From assembly GCA_013397845.1 (NCBI GenBank), contig VZTG01001100.1, forward strand, positions 372,001-436,000: a stretch of DNA of 64,000 nt. The letters are read 5' to 3'. The translations under genes and the position numbers were made by a program. Within the stretch, counting starts at the first letter, position 1; each line of letters opens with the position of its first letter. The notes beneath the pieces were generated by a model that saw only the letters and a program-made list of their open reading frames with translations, was not told where the DNA came from and did not search any database. Origin of the DNA: Melanocharis versteri (lineage: Eukaryota > Chordata > Aves > Passeriformes > Melanocharitidae). Shown in pieces: positions 1 through 15,000 of this stretch.

Positions 1-63
1 CTTCTACACCATAAAGTGTTATATGAAATCTGTACTTTTGGCCTTCAGGAAGATAAGAATGAG
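1..63 (+). CDS. RTTN: RTTN exon e1 (5' truncated by window)
   Basis: The window opens inside this exon. Frame 1 reads LLHHKVLYEICTFGLQEDKN then E, and ends in phase 0 at GAG|gtactg. The helical, Leu-rich character and the phase match to e2 support it; only 21 residues are visible. The following intron (64-2116, 2.05 kb) is AT-rich and holds nothing I recognise. Confidence 0.75.
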
Positions 64-3000
64 GTACTGTGTTTACTAGCTGCATTTATAAGTTGATGTG
101 CATGCAGAGGAGGTGTTGATATTCTCCATAGTGGTCTAATGTTTACCTGAAGTTTTGACTAAATATGGTTTCTTGCATACAGAAAAGCTATGCAAATAGT
201 AAGGTTGTAGTAAATGGAAGGATTTTTTTTTTTAAGATGAATTCAGAGACAATATTATGTGCATCGGATGCTATTAACTGTAATAAAGACCAATGAAAAA
301 TGAAATAATTTGTTTTTTACTTTTTTTCCTGTAATATATTCAGCCCTAGTAAAGCGTGCATTTGATGAAAATGTATGGCGCTTTATATTTATGGGAAACA
401 TGAACTTTGAAGTCTCAAGTCTTTGTAAAATTGGGCAACCTCTGAAATGGTTGAGGAACAAAAAGACACTTCAAATCTTCAAGTCTTTGCTATAAAATTG
501 TATTTCACCGCCACAAACATCTGTGTTTAAGTATAGTTACTTGAGTATTATAGAAGTGTTTTATAATGTTATAGAATAGGACCAAATTTCTATTGGCCTC
601 ATTTATATGCACGACTGCTTAACATGTGTTCACTATTTCCTAGCCTATAGAGGTAAGCAGGGAATTGTGAGAGGAGGATAAAGTTACTTATGTTCTTCAT
701 AACAACTCCTTTATAGCTGATCTATAACATCCCTACAGTCAGAAAGAACATTGGTTAACAAATTATTTATATATTTTTAGCTTCTCTTCTGGAATGAGAT
801 TTTTTTAAAATTCAGTACTGTGCACAGTTCCATTTAGAAGTGATTTTTTTAGATACGAGCATTTTAAAGAGATAAATAAAATATCTTTGAGAATGTGCTG
901 TATATTTATGCTTTGTATGTAATTTATCTTTTGCAAGGAAAGCATTTATTTTGGCTAGTCCACTGGATATGTTATTAAAAAGACTAACAGTTTTCTCTAT
1001 TAGTGGTTGGTCAAGCAAAAGAAATAGATTTCAATTGATACTGAATTTAAAAAATCAGAGATAGTGCATATTTACAAATTTGTCACATTTTGTTCTCTAC
1101 CTTATAATGCATTTTTATTGTACTTCTGACAAAATAGATAATGAACAGCATATCCAAGTATTTTTTAATTTGTTTTACTTATTGCCATATAACTGCTGCT
1201 TAAGTTTTCATAAAGCATCAGTTTAATCTTTTAGGCATGTGACAATGAGAAAAAAATGAGAAGAACCTTGTGTTTCAAGGTTAGGCTTGATATTGGCCAT
1301 ATGATTTTATAAAGCCAATCTTTCTCTAAGGATAGACTACAGTGATATTATTAAAGGCTGTCCTTGTTGCCTGGGGTGAGAGGATTTTTAGCTCTGGCAC
1401 AAAATGCAGGGTTTTAGCTGCTGGAGGTAGGTGTTTTTACAGTATGTAAGGAAGAGTTAATTCTGATAAGATGGGCTTTTTTCCTTTGTTCCCATTGCAG
1501 TAATAATTTTAGCTTGTAGATACTCTAATTTTTGTGTATTATATCGATTATATGCTGGATACATGAATGGAGTGTAACTGCTGTATCATATAGCTTTTTA
1601 TGGTTTTGATACAGAGCTTCAGATGAATTATTATACAGTTTGAAATATTTGGTAGCCTTCTTAGTTTGCCTCAGGAAAGTGAAATGGCCAAATAACAGGC
1701 TTTAAGTCTCTTGTCTTCCTATATCTTCAGAAGCATATCATAGACTGGGAATAAAATGCCCCAGAAAGGCAAGGTCAGGGAAGAAAAGGAATAGAATTTC
1801 TTTTACCTCAGGATAGAGGGACCAATAGTTGTAGAAGTTTAAGTAATGATTTATTTTATTTCAGAAAAGACAAACCAGAGTTCTAAGGAGAAAATGATTG
1901 AGTACTGTTAGGCAGAACCATTTGTATGTTTTCTCTTGGAGGCTTTTGTAACAACTTAATATTTAGTGTAACTAGCAATTTAAATGTGGCATTCTGCAGT
2001 AACAATATTTTGTCTTTGAGACATTTTTGTGTAACATTTCCAATTACGGCATTGACAAACTGACCTAGACACATCGGCTGTTGCATTAGTCGTTTGCTTT
2101 TTTTGTTACTGAGCAGGTGAACTCCACAGCCAAGGACATTCTGATACATCTGTTGCAAGGACGATTAATGATGGAAGTATTGACTTGGAACAAGTTTATT
2201 GAGGCCCTCTGTCCTGTCATTCCTGTTTTACAGGTACTTCTAAGTGCTTTAATCTGAATTTGATGTATGAAATAATGTATATCCGGTTAAATAGCAAATA
2301 GAAGTAGCAGATGGAGAATAGATTAACAGTAGCATACCTACGGACTTGTTCTATCAGATGTCAAATGGAGAAATGTTTTATAGGGGTCCTAATATCAGTA
2401 CAAAGTTTGTTAGTACATTGAATTTGTAGACAAATTTTAGCCTGGTATTACTTGAGTATGAAATCTGAAATGTTGTAACAAATGAGCCAGTACTGACTGG
2501 GGCTTAAAAGATTTGAAGATATGAGTGGATAATACAAGTACAGATTAAAGCATTCATGCTTTTTGAAATTAGTTAATAATTACTAGAATGTCCTCCATGT
2601 CTTGAATTTGAAAACTGTAGCTCCTCTGTGATAATAGTTTTCTGATCAAATGCACACTTAAAAAGTAGCAATCAGCGTAAGCTGTATTTTTATTATATTT
2701 AGATATTTGGTTTCTGGTGGTTTTGTTTCCGATATTGTAGAAGTATTCCTTAGGCCTTAGTCTTCATGTTTCCAGCAACATACAAATTTAATTTTCATTA
2801 TTTTTACTCTCAGCTTGATCTAAAGGGAACTTTTGCCTTTCTCAGTCGGATTTTCAGCCTAATTGCTCCATCTGGATTCTTTACTGCTTTTTTACTAGTA
2901 CTTGAAATTTCCTTTCTGTGGTCTGCTCATAGTCTTCCAGATTAGATATTTTGCTGCATTTGCCTGGTGTGTTTTTATGCCTTATTTCTCTCTTAGCTAA

Positions 3001-6000
3001 TAAATTCAAATATAAATTTTGTCTTCATTTTCTCCAAAAATATCGTTCTCGATAATTATACCAACTTAGTTGTTTCCCTGCTATGTGTTCATTAATTGCC
3101 TGCTCCTCAGTATTGCCGTAAGTTGAAAAAGCAGCTTGTATAACCTTACTCTGTATGCAAACTGCACAAAAGTCAAGGTAAAAATGGGGAGAAATTGCAA
3201 ATAAGATGGGCCATGAAATAGATGGCTCAGAAAAATATGTAGAGGAAATACACTGAGAACTTGAAAGTGGTGGGAGAAGGGTTATTTCAGAGCTTTCTCA
3301 ACCAGTAATTATAACTTTTTTGTGTTACCTGCATATGTATCTTACGTATGATTGACGTTCAAGATTAAATAGGTGGGGGTTTAATATAAGCTGTAGGCTA
3401 AACATATGAGAAATTTTTGTGAGTAGAATTTCCCTCTATTCTGTAGCCTATAGTGGCTTTGTTCAGTAGATACCAAAGTAGGGTATATATACCAGAGGTC
3501 TGTGTTTACCCGATCCATGTAAAATGCATTGTATTTTGCTCTACTTTTAAAATGTTTGCAGTATCATTACTTGACACAACTGATTCCCTTTTGGCTGTGA
3601 GTGAAAATGTTTTGATGAAGATCTGAAAATAGGTAGAATTTAATGTTTTAAAATAGTTTTCTTGTAGGGACTAAATTTTATTTATTGAAATGGAAACTGG
3701 CCTTACAGAGCAGAATCATGATAATAGATTGAAGGATGAAGCTTTGGGTTGAAGTACCTCTGGGCCATGTAAAGAAATCTTTATTTTTACTTGTACACAG
3801 GATAATTTTTTAATTTTTAAAATTATTTTCACAGAGAAATACTAATATGAAGAACTTGAATGTTTTCTTTAAAATTACTGCATTTTAATTTTTTTTATAT
3901 TGCTCCTTCCCCACTCTCCCTTAGCCCTAAAAGGGGAATTACCGTATCTAATTTGCAAAATTAGTAAGTGGATTTTTATAATTTTGGAAATTTTTGTTTG
4001 TTGTTTGTTTGTCTTAGGGTTATGCTGACACAAAAGACTCTTTAGGTAAATGCATTCTCTCTTTGAGTGAAACAACCTCTGACAAAGGAGAGGGCATTCT
4101 CCCAGCAACTCCCAGACTACAGGCTGCTCTGCGCCTTCTCTTCTCAAAAAAGCAGCTGTAAGTAACGCTCTGTAGCGTTTCAGTGCATCTCCTGATGTTG
4201 ATAGCAGCAATGTCTTCTCCTAAATGTTATGCTGTGTCTTGATTTGAAAGGCTGATTAATCAGTACCGACTGTGATACTTCCACCCCATATTATAAACTA
4301 ATTAATTTCTATCTATACAGCTAGAATTTTCCAGTATGAAGGCTTTACATATTTATTTTAAGTATTTATTCGTTTAGGGTTCGTTCTGTAGCACCTAAAC
4401 ATTTAGCATTCCATCTTCTGAATGAAGAAGGGGCAAACCTGAAGCGCCCATGCCTGGATGGTAATGTCCTTTCCAGCATTTCAAACTTATTTATTGTAGA
4501 AGGAGCTGTGGAGCTAAAATTGCATGATAAAATGGACTCAATAATTAAGGTTAGTAAACTCTGTCTAAATTTTGCTCTTCTACCTGTCCAGTCTCTGAAG
4601 TTTCCACTTTCGGAAGGTTGCAATGTTTCATACAAATTGCCATGCTTCATAAAAAGAAATCTGTTTGTTCTTTCTATATACACTGGAACAGTCGTTCTTG
4701 TGCTGCCATTTGCAACACTAAGAAAAGATCCTTCCTTTTTTTTCTTCTCCGCAGAAAAGACTTGAGTGCAGAGAACATAGGCCAGCTCTGTTTATAACAA
4801 TTTCATTCTGCATGGATAGAGTCTGATTTTTTTTCTCATATACTTTTTCCCCATAAAATCAATTTTTACTGAAACAGGCACAAATAATTTTTAATGTGAA
4901 ATACTTTAAGACAGATTGCAAACTTATGTCTGTGTTTACTTAATATTGCTGCTGTTGCAAGGTGTAGAACAAATCATGAGTGTATGACTCATGGGAAGGC
5001 ATCTCTTTTTTTTTCTTACTCTTTTCTCATCTCCCCTCCATTCTCCTCTCTTCCTTCCCCTCAATACTTTCGGATTAACTATACGATAAGCAAATGCTAG
5101 GTGCTTGACCTTATTGCCATTAAAAAATCAGTCCTCTTTACAGGCTTAAAAGCATGTTCTAGCGTTTCTGTATAGTGTTAAGATTTCTGTAGTCCTACAT
5201 ATATTAAGCATTATTTGTTAGAAGTCTGCAGCTGTGGTGCACTAGAAACTATTTGGTTTTCATATTCCACAGGTGTTATTAGAGATTTGTTGCAAAAACA
5301 TTATGACCTAATCCATTCCTATTGCATGTATGTGGGACCTAATCAAATACATTCTAATAAGGAATTAAGATATTTTTCTTTTCTACTTCCTGTTAGGAAA
5401 TTTGGCTGGTTACCTTGTTTCATGGTAGCATACTAGATGCAAATCTAATATTGTTTTACTTTTAGGCAGAAACTGTTGAAAAGCTGTATGATATTTTGAC
5501 TTCTGAGGCTGTTGACCTAGTTTTACGGAAGTCTGCAGCTGAGCAGCTGGCTGTCATTTTAGAAGGTGAAATTCTTCAGAAAATTTGTATTCATGTGCTG
5601 GTCATTCGTGAGTTTGAAGTTTTGCTAGGTTGTCTGTATGCTTGTGCTAAGAGTATTCTTTGTAATTTTTATTTTATGAATTTTGATAAAAAGGAGAAGT
5701 GATTGAATTACTATGCACATAAGCAATCTTACGTAGAGCATTATTTCACTTGGTGCATAATTGTAGAGTTTCAAATATTGATGTTTTTACTCTATACTCA
5801 AACTGATTCAATGATGTTTTCTTCAAGGAATTTGAATTCTAATAAGATAACATAAGTTCTTCACCATGGGAAGGTAAAATCTTAAATAATATTAAAAATA
5901 TTGTCAGAAAAATTAGGACATAAATGAGGAAGCATATCTACTTTGTCTCGCAAAACACATTCAGTTATGACTACAAAAGTTTTCGGATGTTTCAAAATTG

Positions 6001-9000
6001 AAACAAAACATAGGATGAAATTGTGAAGGAAAAAATGCAGCTTTATCAGGACAAATTTCATATGAAGGATCACTTTTTAGTTATTAAGAAACAAAAAAAC
6101 CAACTCGACCAATTCAAATTACATACCTTTTTGTTGTTGTTGAATATTCTTAAACCAGGTGCTCTAAAGAGTGATATCAGTGGAAAATACTCTGATGATG
6201 ATTAAGTAAATACCATTTTCAATTCCATATTAAACAGTTAAAGTCTTTCAAAATATTGGAAGTGAAATCCTCGTTTGACTAAAATTGAGTTGTACTGGGA
6301 TTACTGTAATTCTTCAACGTAAAATTCTTACGGGAAGTTCTGTAATGTATTTAAGAATCTAGGGTTCAAGAGTCTACTATAGTCAAATAAAAATACTTTG
6401 AGGAGGCTTGCCTTGCTAGAGGTCTGTATTACTGTTGATTAATTGGCAATTTTAGAAACTCGTTCTAGACAGCAAGAGTTTGTAATCTTACAAAAAGATG
6501 TTTAAATTTGTGCGGAACCAGTCATTCTTACTATCTTTTGCTTTTCCTACAGATACCAAAATGCATGACATTGTGAAAAAGTTGGGTGTGATAGAAAAGA
6601 TATTGGCTTACCTTAATGAGTGTGTACATGTGGATGGCAAGGTAAAAGTATTGTTAGAGGTTCTTCTGCAGGCATTGCACAGCATGACAGTAGTAGATTC
6701 TGCGTTTTTCTGCACTTGCAACACTGGTCTTTGTGCATTAATGCTGCACTGAATACAAATGTTTAATAACAATTATGATTGCAATATGTATTTTGTTCTA
6801 GTTTTGATAATGCTAAGATTCTCCTAATGAGAGAAGATTGGTTTGCCTACCTATGAGAAGAGTTAGCCAGAGAATTGTGTATAGAGGAGTTCTGGAATGT
6901 ACCAAAACTTCCCTGAGAGCTTTCTCAATAGAGAACAAAAAAAATTTTAATGACCTTAAAAAAAAAAAAAAAAAAAAAAAAAAAGTGTTATGTTATAGTC
7001 TCTAAACTTCAATTCTGAAGCAAATCATAATTAAAAATGAGGTGTAATTTTATGACATGTTACTGTAAATGTGTCAGATTGAATTTCAGGTATAAATAAT
7101 TTTGTGACCAATAGAAGGTCACTTCACCAGGGAGGGTGTCTTGTGTAGATGATGGAGCTTTCTGTTTTTGTAATATGGATAATCTGATGCTTGATTTTTT
7201 CTGGAATTCGTTCTTTGAAATCATTTCATGCAAGCATATTTAGGCTAGAAAGTACTCAACGTAACTTCAGTGGATAAAGTTTTTTGGCTTTCTTGCATAG
7301 TATTGTTACTGCATTCCAGCAGTCCAAACCTTGAGTTAATTTAAGAAACCATGAGAATTTTTATGTAGTAATCACTTTTTTCCCAAAAGTGTACAAGAGG
7401 AAAGAACTGCTTGGTACTTAGTGTAATTCCTTTCTCTTGTCAAACTAATGAAAATTACAGTCTTCTTCAATAATTGCAGTTTTTTCCCCCAGATTATCAG
7501 TATCTAAGATTATTTTATCTCTGTAGCATTAAGGAATGTCTTGTCCAGTTTATGATAGTTTGTCTAGAAATAATTTAGTAAACGGTTCTAATACAGTTGA
7601 AGAAATTGAAATATTGAGTTCCTCAGGTTTTTTACTGTGGTTTTTTCCTAATATCAGTTTTTTATATCCTCTTTAGACAGAGAAAGCAATGCAAATGTTG
7701 TTTTGGTTTGGGTAGCGAGTAGACATTGCTCAATAATACAGAAGGACTAGCCTGGGAAATATATTGCCCTAAGCTGATTCTTCATAGTCAAGTAAGAGTC
7801 TAGGATGAACTTTAAAATAGTATTTTTAGCCCTTTATAAAGTTTAATTTAATCCAGGAAGGGCTCAGGCAACAACTTTCTAGGGCCTGTGACATTAGGAC
7901 ACTGTCCTGAGGGAATCTAGTCCAGATTCTTGGTTCTCCCCTTGAATGATTTTTTTTTTAATTTCATCACAAAATCAATAGCAAAGAAAAACCAACAAAA
8001 AATCTTCTTAGAAAAGTGGCTACTGAGAAAAGAAAATAAAAGTAGTAGAAATAAAAAGCAGCATCTAAATAAGGCTTTATATATAACTGTGCAAAAGATT
8101 TTTCCATACTAAATAAGTAGGGCTTTTGTTCATGTGGTGTTAAACTGAAATGTATTTGTTGATGCTGTTTACAAAACAAATTTTAAGGGCAGAAACTCAT
8201 AGGCAAAGTAATGATACTGTGGAAGAATTACTCTCTTCTCATTTTAGGAGCTGTGACTTTGGTTGTATTTTTGGCCATTCACTGATACTTAGACTTTTAG
8301 CAAACTGCTTTCCATTCTCATGATCTAACAGGCTGGGACCCAGAAAATTAATGTGATGTAATAAACTATTTACATTTTTAAAAAATCAATAAACTTACAT
8401 AGTTGTAAATACTTGGTGTTTTTTGGAATGCTTCAGCTCACATATATCCTTCTTAAAATTATATAATTTGGAAGCAAATGTTGTAATTCTGTTATGTAGC
8501 CAGAGACCAATAAAATTACCATAAATTATTAATAAAATTAATCACAAAATAAATAAATATTTTTAAATGAATATGCAGTTGTCATCTGGCTGAAACGTGC
8601 TTGTCTAAGGAAGTTCTAGGCTTCTGTTTTACAAATTATGGAATATATCGCATAATAGTGTAATAGTCTGTGTTAAGTGCATCATAATGTATTATACTGA
8701 TAGTTATCTTTATTGAATCTTTTTCTCTGTTCCTGCAGCTTATGGAATCCATAGTGGTACCATGTCTGACACTCCTACGCAAAATTGTGTGTGCTGACCC
8801 AGTAGTTCGCCTGTCCCTAGCACAGCAACCTTCTTTACTGCTTTTGCTATTCAGAGGTAGAGATTGTATTTCCACTCTAATACCCCTGTCAAAAGATGGT
8901 TAGATGTTTAATGAAATACCTTCTTAGAGAACTTTGGATCACTTCAGATTCTGATATTTAAGAGATAAATTATTGTGTGCTATGTTGTGGCGTGTGTTGA

Positions 9001-12000
9001 AGGTGTTGGCAGGAAACTGTGGAAAGTAGTTGCTTTTAACTGGTGTCCTTCTATGTATTATCAGGTATCCATTTTTTTCCTAACACATTTTTAAATATCT
9101 TTATTTTATTCAGTTTCCCTGATACTCCAAAGTGATCATGCTGTTTTAACTGAAACTGCGGTATTGCTTTGTCTTCTGTTGTTTGATGAAGTAGCAAGAA
9201 CAGAAACATGGTATGAAAATCCACTTATTTAATAGCATATTGTCTAGACAAATTTTAAGGTTTTAATAGAAATAAATTTTTCTATATCTCCAGACAAGTT
9301 ATGGCCCTAACTTCTATAGATCCAAAATCGCGTATTTGTAGTCCAGATTGTTTCAATACTTGGGTTACGTGCTCTGGAGGCCTACATGGCACATTTTTGC
9401 ATTATGAATACCTCAGTGTTAATTTTAAGTTTATTTTTCAAAAACCTTGATCGGTCTGTAATCCATCTTTTCCATGAATAGAAAGTACACGAATCAAATA
9501 GCTATCTATAGACATGATTTTTTTAACTTAGTTAGAATTCTCCTATTTACTTTGGCTTTTAAGTGTAGCAGTTTTCTTTAAAGGAACAGACCTCAGCTTA
9601 TGATATTTTATTATTTAAAAGCTGCATATGCATGAAAATATATGCTTTTAGAATTCACATGCATGAAATATACTAAAAATACAAATAATGTGGGGTTTCT
9701 CTTTAACGAAAAAGGAAACAGATATGTGGGGTTTTTAATGTATAGTATATCTGCAATAAGTGTTCCATATGTGTGTGATATAAGAACTATCTTAATATTG
9801 CATAATCATGAAGACACAGTGTTTATTAATACAAATTATTCATTAATGGGTTACTAAAGATCTGGCTAGAGGGAGAAATACATCTATATCCAAATAATAA
9901 GGAAATAACGTGTGTAGCATTAGGAGAAAATCAAATCTTAAAATACAGCATAATAACTGTGACTTAATCTCTTGCAGGGCTGATGGCACAGCCAGTAACA
10001 ATTCTGAGGTGCCTGCTTTCAGTTTGCCTGTTGCTGTTGTTAGAAGGTACGTGTGGGTGGTGGCTGGTTGGTTGGTTGGTTCATTGGTTTTGGTTGTTTT
10101 ACAGTTAACTGCTGATTTCCATTTGCTGTTCTTCCTGAAGTATGGAAGTGGCAGAATGAAGGGAAACCTTGGATTTAACATCAAATCAGCATTTTTATGA
10201 TGATGAAAACAGCATTTTTAAACATGGAATTTTTCTTCCATGTCTTTGTTCTCTGTAAAACAGTTTCAAAACCTTTATTTGTAAACTTACAAGCTGGTTG
10301 TAATAGAGCATTTAATTTAAAAATGAGCAAAACAAAAACCCTCAGGAACCAGTTTCAAAAATTATTGTTGTTTGTGTATTTTTAGGTACCATCTCCCAGT
10401 CAGGATCACTGCTCATCATGTAGTTAGCCCTAATACTGTTGTGGTGCCATTGTCTTCTGAGTGCTTGGCTATGAAACCTGTGTCAGATATGCTTAAGATG
10501 GCTTGGAATCTGTCATGGTACCATGGGATTGAAAACCTACTGCAGCTGATAAATTATGAGAAGGAAGCAGAAATGTGAGCCATTTTCTCTTTCATTTTAA
10601 GTCCCAATATATCTCAATTAAATTAGTGTTCCATCAAGTTTAAATAAGTTTTCTACTTCAAACAGCAGCTCAAGCTGTTACTTGAGAATGCTGTCACTTA
10701 AACGTAAAGGATCACATCCCAAGAGGATGAAGGTATGCTGTCACAGCTAATGTTTTACCTAAATTGCCTTTATACATGAAGTCTAGAGCTTGATCTAACT
10801 TTTATTGATGGTAAGGCTAATTTCAAACAATTTTAAATGGGCTCTGTGGCTGTTTTTCTTTATAGTCATTGTGGTTTCTTAGGGAACTGACTCTTTTTTC
10901 CTACTATGTAGACCCCAACTATAAAGTTGCATGACTTCTTCTTTGTTTTCTTGAAGGTTTAAATTTCAAATAAATATTCTTCTTAATGGTAATACCGAGT
11001 ATTTAGGTACCGTTTTTCCAAAGAACTCAAAACACTTCATGATTTACATGTGGTGGTGTTGTTTTTGGTTTTGTTTAAGTTTTTTGTTTGGTTTGGGTTT
11101 TTTGAAGGGTTAGTGAAGAAAGAATTGTCTAACAAAAAAAATTTTAAGGCAATTTCTGTTTTATCTTCTCAATTAAGCAGGAAGGGGAAGAAGTCAACAC
11201 TCAGAAACAGTTTGTAAAGGTAGTGACTGTTAATATTTTTTCTCTATGCCTTTTCAGATTTTTAGACTCTCTAAAACTTTCCTCAGAAGACATTCTTATA
11301 TTGAAAATAACTCACACAAACTATGGACTGCAGGATTGTCTTAGTTTGATCATTCAGGCAGCGTCCCACAGGGATGTTAGGACTGCTCTCACTAGGCTTA
11401 GCTTCTATGTCCTGAATGACAGACTTGCATTAAAATGCGGTTCTGGGCCTTGTGGAACCACTTTGAAAAGCTTTGTTTGGCAGAAAGCAATGGACAGGTA
11501 AGCATATTGACTACAAGACTCCATTAAAGATTGTTATACTAAAATGGTAACATTTCTACTTTTTATATTTTGAATTTAGGGAATTGATTGTCCATGTGTC
11601 TCTGATTCTGATACATACATACATATATATATGTATATGTATATACACACACACACACACATATATATCTGTATATCTATATGTCTAGGCTAACAGGAAC
11701 TGTAAGCAGTTCAACAAGGGGAGGTGCAGAGTCCTGCATCTGGGGGAGGAGCAAACCCATGCCTCTGTATATGCTGGAATCCACCAACCTGGAGAGCAAC
11801 TTTGCAGAAAAGGACCTGGGCATCCTGGTGGGACACCAAGGTGAAAATTAAGCAGCAGTTTGTCCTTTCAGTAAAAAAGGCAAATGTTATCCTGGGCTGC
11901 TTTAGGAGGAGTGTTGGCAGCAAGCTGAGGCAGGTGATCCTTCCCTTCCATTCAGCACTGGTGAGACCACATCTGGAGCTTTGGGTCCAGTTTTGGACTT

Positions 12001-15000
12001 GCCAGTATAAGAGAGAATCATATGGAGCACACATACTGGAGAGAATCCAATGAAGGACCACAAAGATGATGAAAGACTGGAGTATCTTTCTTACGAGTAA
12101 AGAATGAGAGATAAAAGTGGAGGAAAGAAAGCTTGGAATGAGGATCTTATCAGTGTGTATGGGTACCAGAAGAGAAGGTGGGGCCAGGCTCTTTCCAGCG
12201 GTGTCCAGTGAGAGAAGCAATGGCCGCAAACTAAAACACAAGAGGATCCCTGTGAACATCGGGAAACACTTTGTACTGTGAAGGTCACCAAACACAGACA
12301 CAGGTTGCCCAGAGATGTTGTAGCATCTCTATCCTTGGAGTTACTCAAAAGCTTCCTGGACACAGTCCTGAGCAACCAGCTGCATGTGTCTGTCCCTTCA
12401 TAAGCAGGGTGGCATGACCAGGTGACTCCTGCGAGTTGTTTCCAATCTCAAAGATTAAATGATCTTGCAATTTACGTACACAAAACCATCAAATATTTGA
12501 AATTCTAGAATTTAAAATAAGGGTTATTTGAAACACATAGGGTAGGCTTCACTATTATTATCAAATGCTAGTATTTAGTAGATAATTTACTTTTTGTTTC
12601 CCATCTGTGACCCTGCTCAGATTTCTCGACATTTTACTAAACAGAATTCCATGTTTACTGTATGCAAATAGATTTTTAAATATACATAACAATTTTGCAT
12701 AATAATAACAATAACAATATTAACAGCATATTGTATGTATAATAGGTTAATACAATGCCATGTTTGCTATGTGTGAGTATGTGTAATATATGTAATTACT
12801 CCATATAATTTAACATTTGCAGGTGACTCCAGTCCTATTAGCCTGGGATTTTAAATGCTCTTTTAAAGTGCTACAAGTATGAAAGCTTTTATTTGTATTG
12901 CAGGTTTCTGCAAGTGCATCCAGCTTCTGTGGAGGATGAAAAGCTTTTGGTTGATGTCCTAAGATTTTTAAACAAATTACTTAGAGAGCAGAAATCAAAT
13001 CTGGAGTCAGACCATCTAAAGTGGATCTTGAAATCATTGCTTAAAAATGTAAGAATGGGGTTGTTCTATATACTTAGATGATTTGATTGACCATGTAACT
13101 GCACTTGTACACGTGTGCATACCTGCACAGCTGCACGAGCGTGTGCTTAGCTACATAGCTGCAAATGTATAACCTATGTAATGTGCAAGAGCATCTATTG
13201 TCTTACAGAGGTGTCCTATGTTAAATACAGTCTGCATGCACTTGCATTTTCCCATTTGCAAATACAATCTAAGCATTTAAGCAAAAATGCTAGTAGACTT
13301 AATTTCAATAACTTACAGACTACAGGTACTTCAATTTATATCGCTACCTGGGAAGCCCGTAAATTTTTTTTTAGTATGGCCCATTTAATACATTAGTATA
13401 AAACCTTAAAGCCATTTGATATGAAGTCTTTCAAGCAGCTGAGACGTCCAAAATGCAACCTAAACTAGTGTTTTTACTATGTGTTTTCTGGTTTTTTGTG
13501 ATCTACTTTTTATTGCAGGTTATTGCTATATTACTTAGGGCTTTCTTTCATGCTTCAAAATACACTATCTACTTAATGCCAGGATATTTTAAAGACTGTA
13601 ACAGTAGGTCTTTTATGGCATTTAGTAGATTCGAGATTCAAGTTACTGGTAATTATAGGAATTTTTCACTGTACTTTTTGCACTTACTTCTTAGTTAAGT
13701 AGTCATGGAATTTCTGATTTATTATGTGTGTGTTTTGCAAGTTTTCAACAGAAAAATGGCTTCAATTAAGATATTAAAATAGGATTTAAACAATGCATTA
13801 TGTGACTGTATTTTTATTCTTTTCTTTTAGCAGCCAAAATCCCTTATGGGCCTCCTGGTGCGACCAGAATCCCAAGTGCAGGATGAAATGGATGAAACAC
13901 AGGCTGCTGTCAGGCAGCGACTGGATAAAGAACTCATTCGTCTTTTTAACATGTTGTTAGTTCATTCCATGTCAGTGGCTGACAGGTACAGTGCAAATGG
14001 ACCTACCTCTGTGATTCTCACTGGGGATCATAACACCTACTGCTGCTGAATTTCGGTCAGAATTTGAATATCATTACATCGTGACTCAATTGCTCTGAAC
14101 CATGAAAATTGCATATACACTCTTGAAATGAAAATCAACATTAGATATTCCTTTTCACAGTAAAATTAGGAAATCAATCAAGAAACTTGAAGGAGAATGT
14201 GCTAGTGGTCACTTAGCAAATGGATAATTAAATTGGTTGCGTGGAAAAGATGGGCTATTTCTTTTTCACTGCTGCAAATTTGCATGAGGAAATGGTAACT
14301 TCATTGAATTTGTAGCATGTATTTGTAGCAAAGTAAAACATTGAAATATTTGAAATAGCAATAACTGTTTATTTTCATTGAACTCCTTCTTGGCCTATTT
14401 GGGACAGCTACTTTTAGCATGAAGCTCCAACCTTTTTCTGTCAATTGAGCAAACACAGAAACTAATTAACATTACTTTTTTTTCAAGTTTCTCATAAAAC
14501 CTTTCCCGCACTAAATCTCTGTATCCAAATGTATCCTAAGAGCCACTAAAATTGCAGTTTAAGATAATATTTGATTTTTTAGTGTCACAATATAACTGTT
14601 TGTGAAACTATTTTCAAACTGTTACATTTTTCATTATTCCCTCTTGGTTATTTTCTAAAAATTTTGACAGTTGGAAAAGGGGCACATTATAGAAATCCCT
14701 GCTAGTTATGTGTCTCAGACTCCTGTATTTTTTTATCTACTTAATTCTACATTTATTGTATTCTGCAGGAAACATTTTTAAACTTGTCTCTTGAACGAGA
14801 ACAAACATAAGTGTAACAGGCCATGCATTAAAGAGCTGTACTTGATAATCCTTGTAGGTCCCTTCCAACTTAGAATATTCTTAATCCTGTGTGATTCTGG
14901 AACTACTGAACTTTGCAGCTCTTCTCATTGGGTCATCCGTTGTCGTCAGTCTCACTCTTTATTTAACATGCTTCTCAATAACGAGTTCTTCTCATTTGTC

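Noticed and set aside
5466..5469. Alternative acceptor at 5469 for exon e5
   Set aside because: It would shift the phase relative to e4 and break the frame.
11711..12375. Open frames of 196, 109 and 94 codons on both strands
   Set aside because: They fall within the decayed CR1 fragment; the frames follow neither CR1 ORF2 nor any host family.
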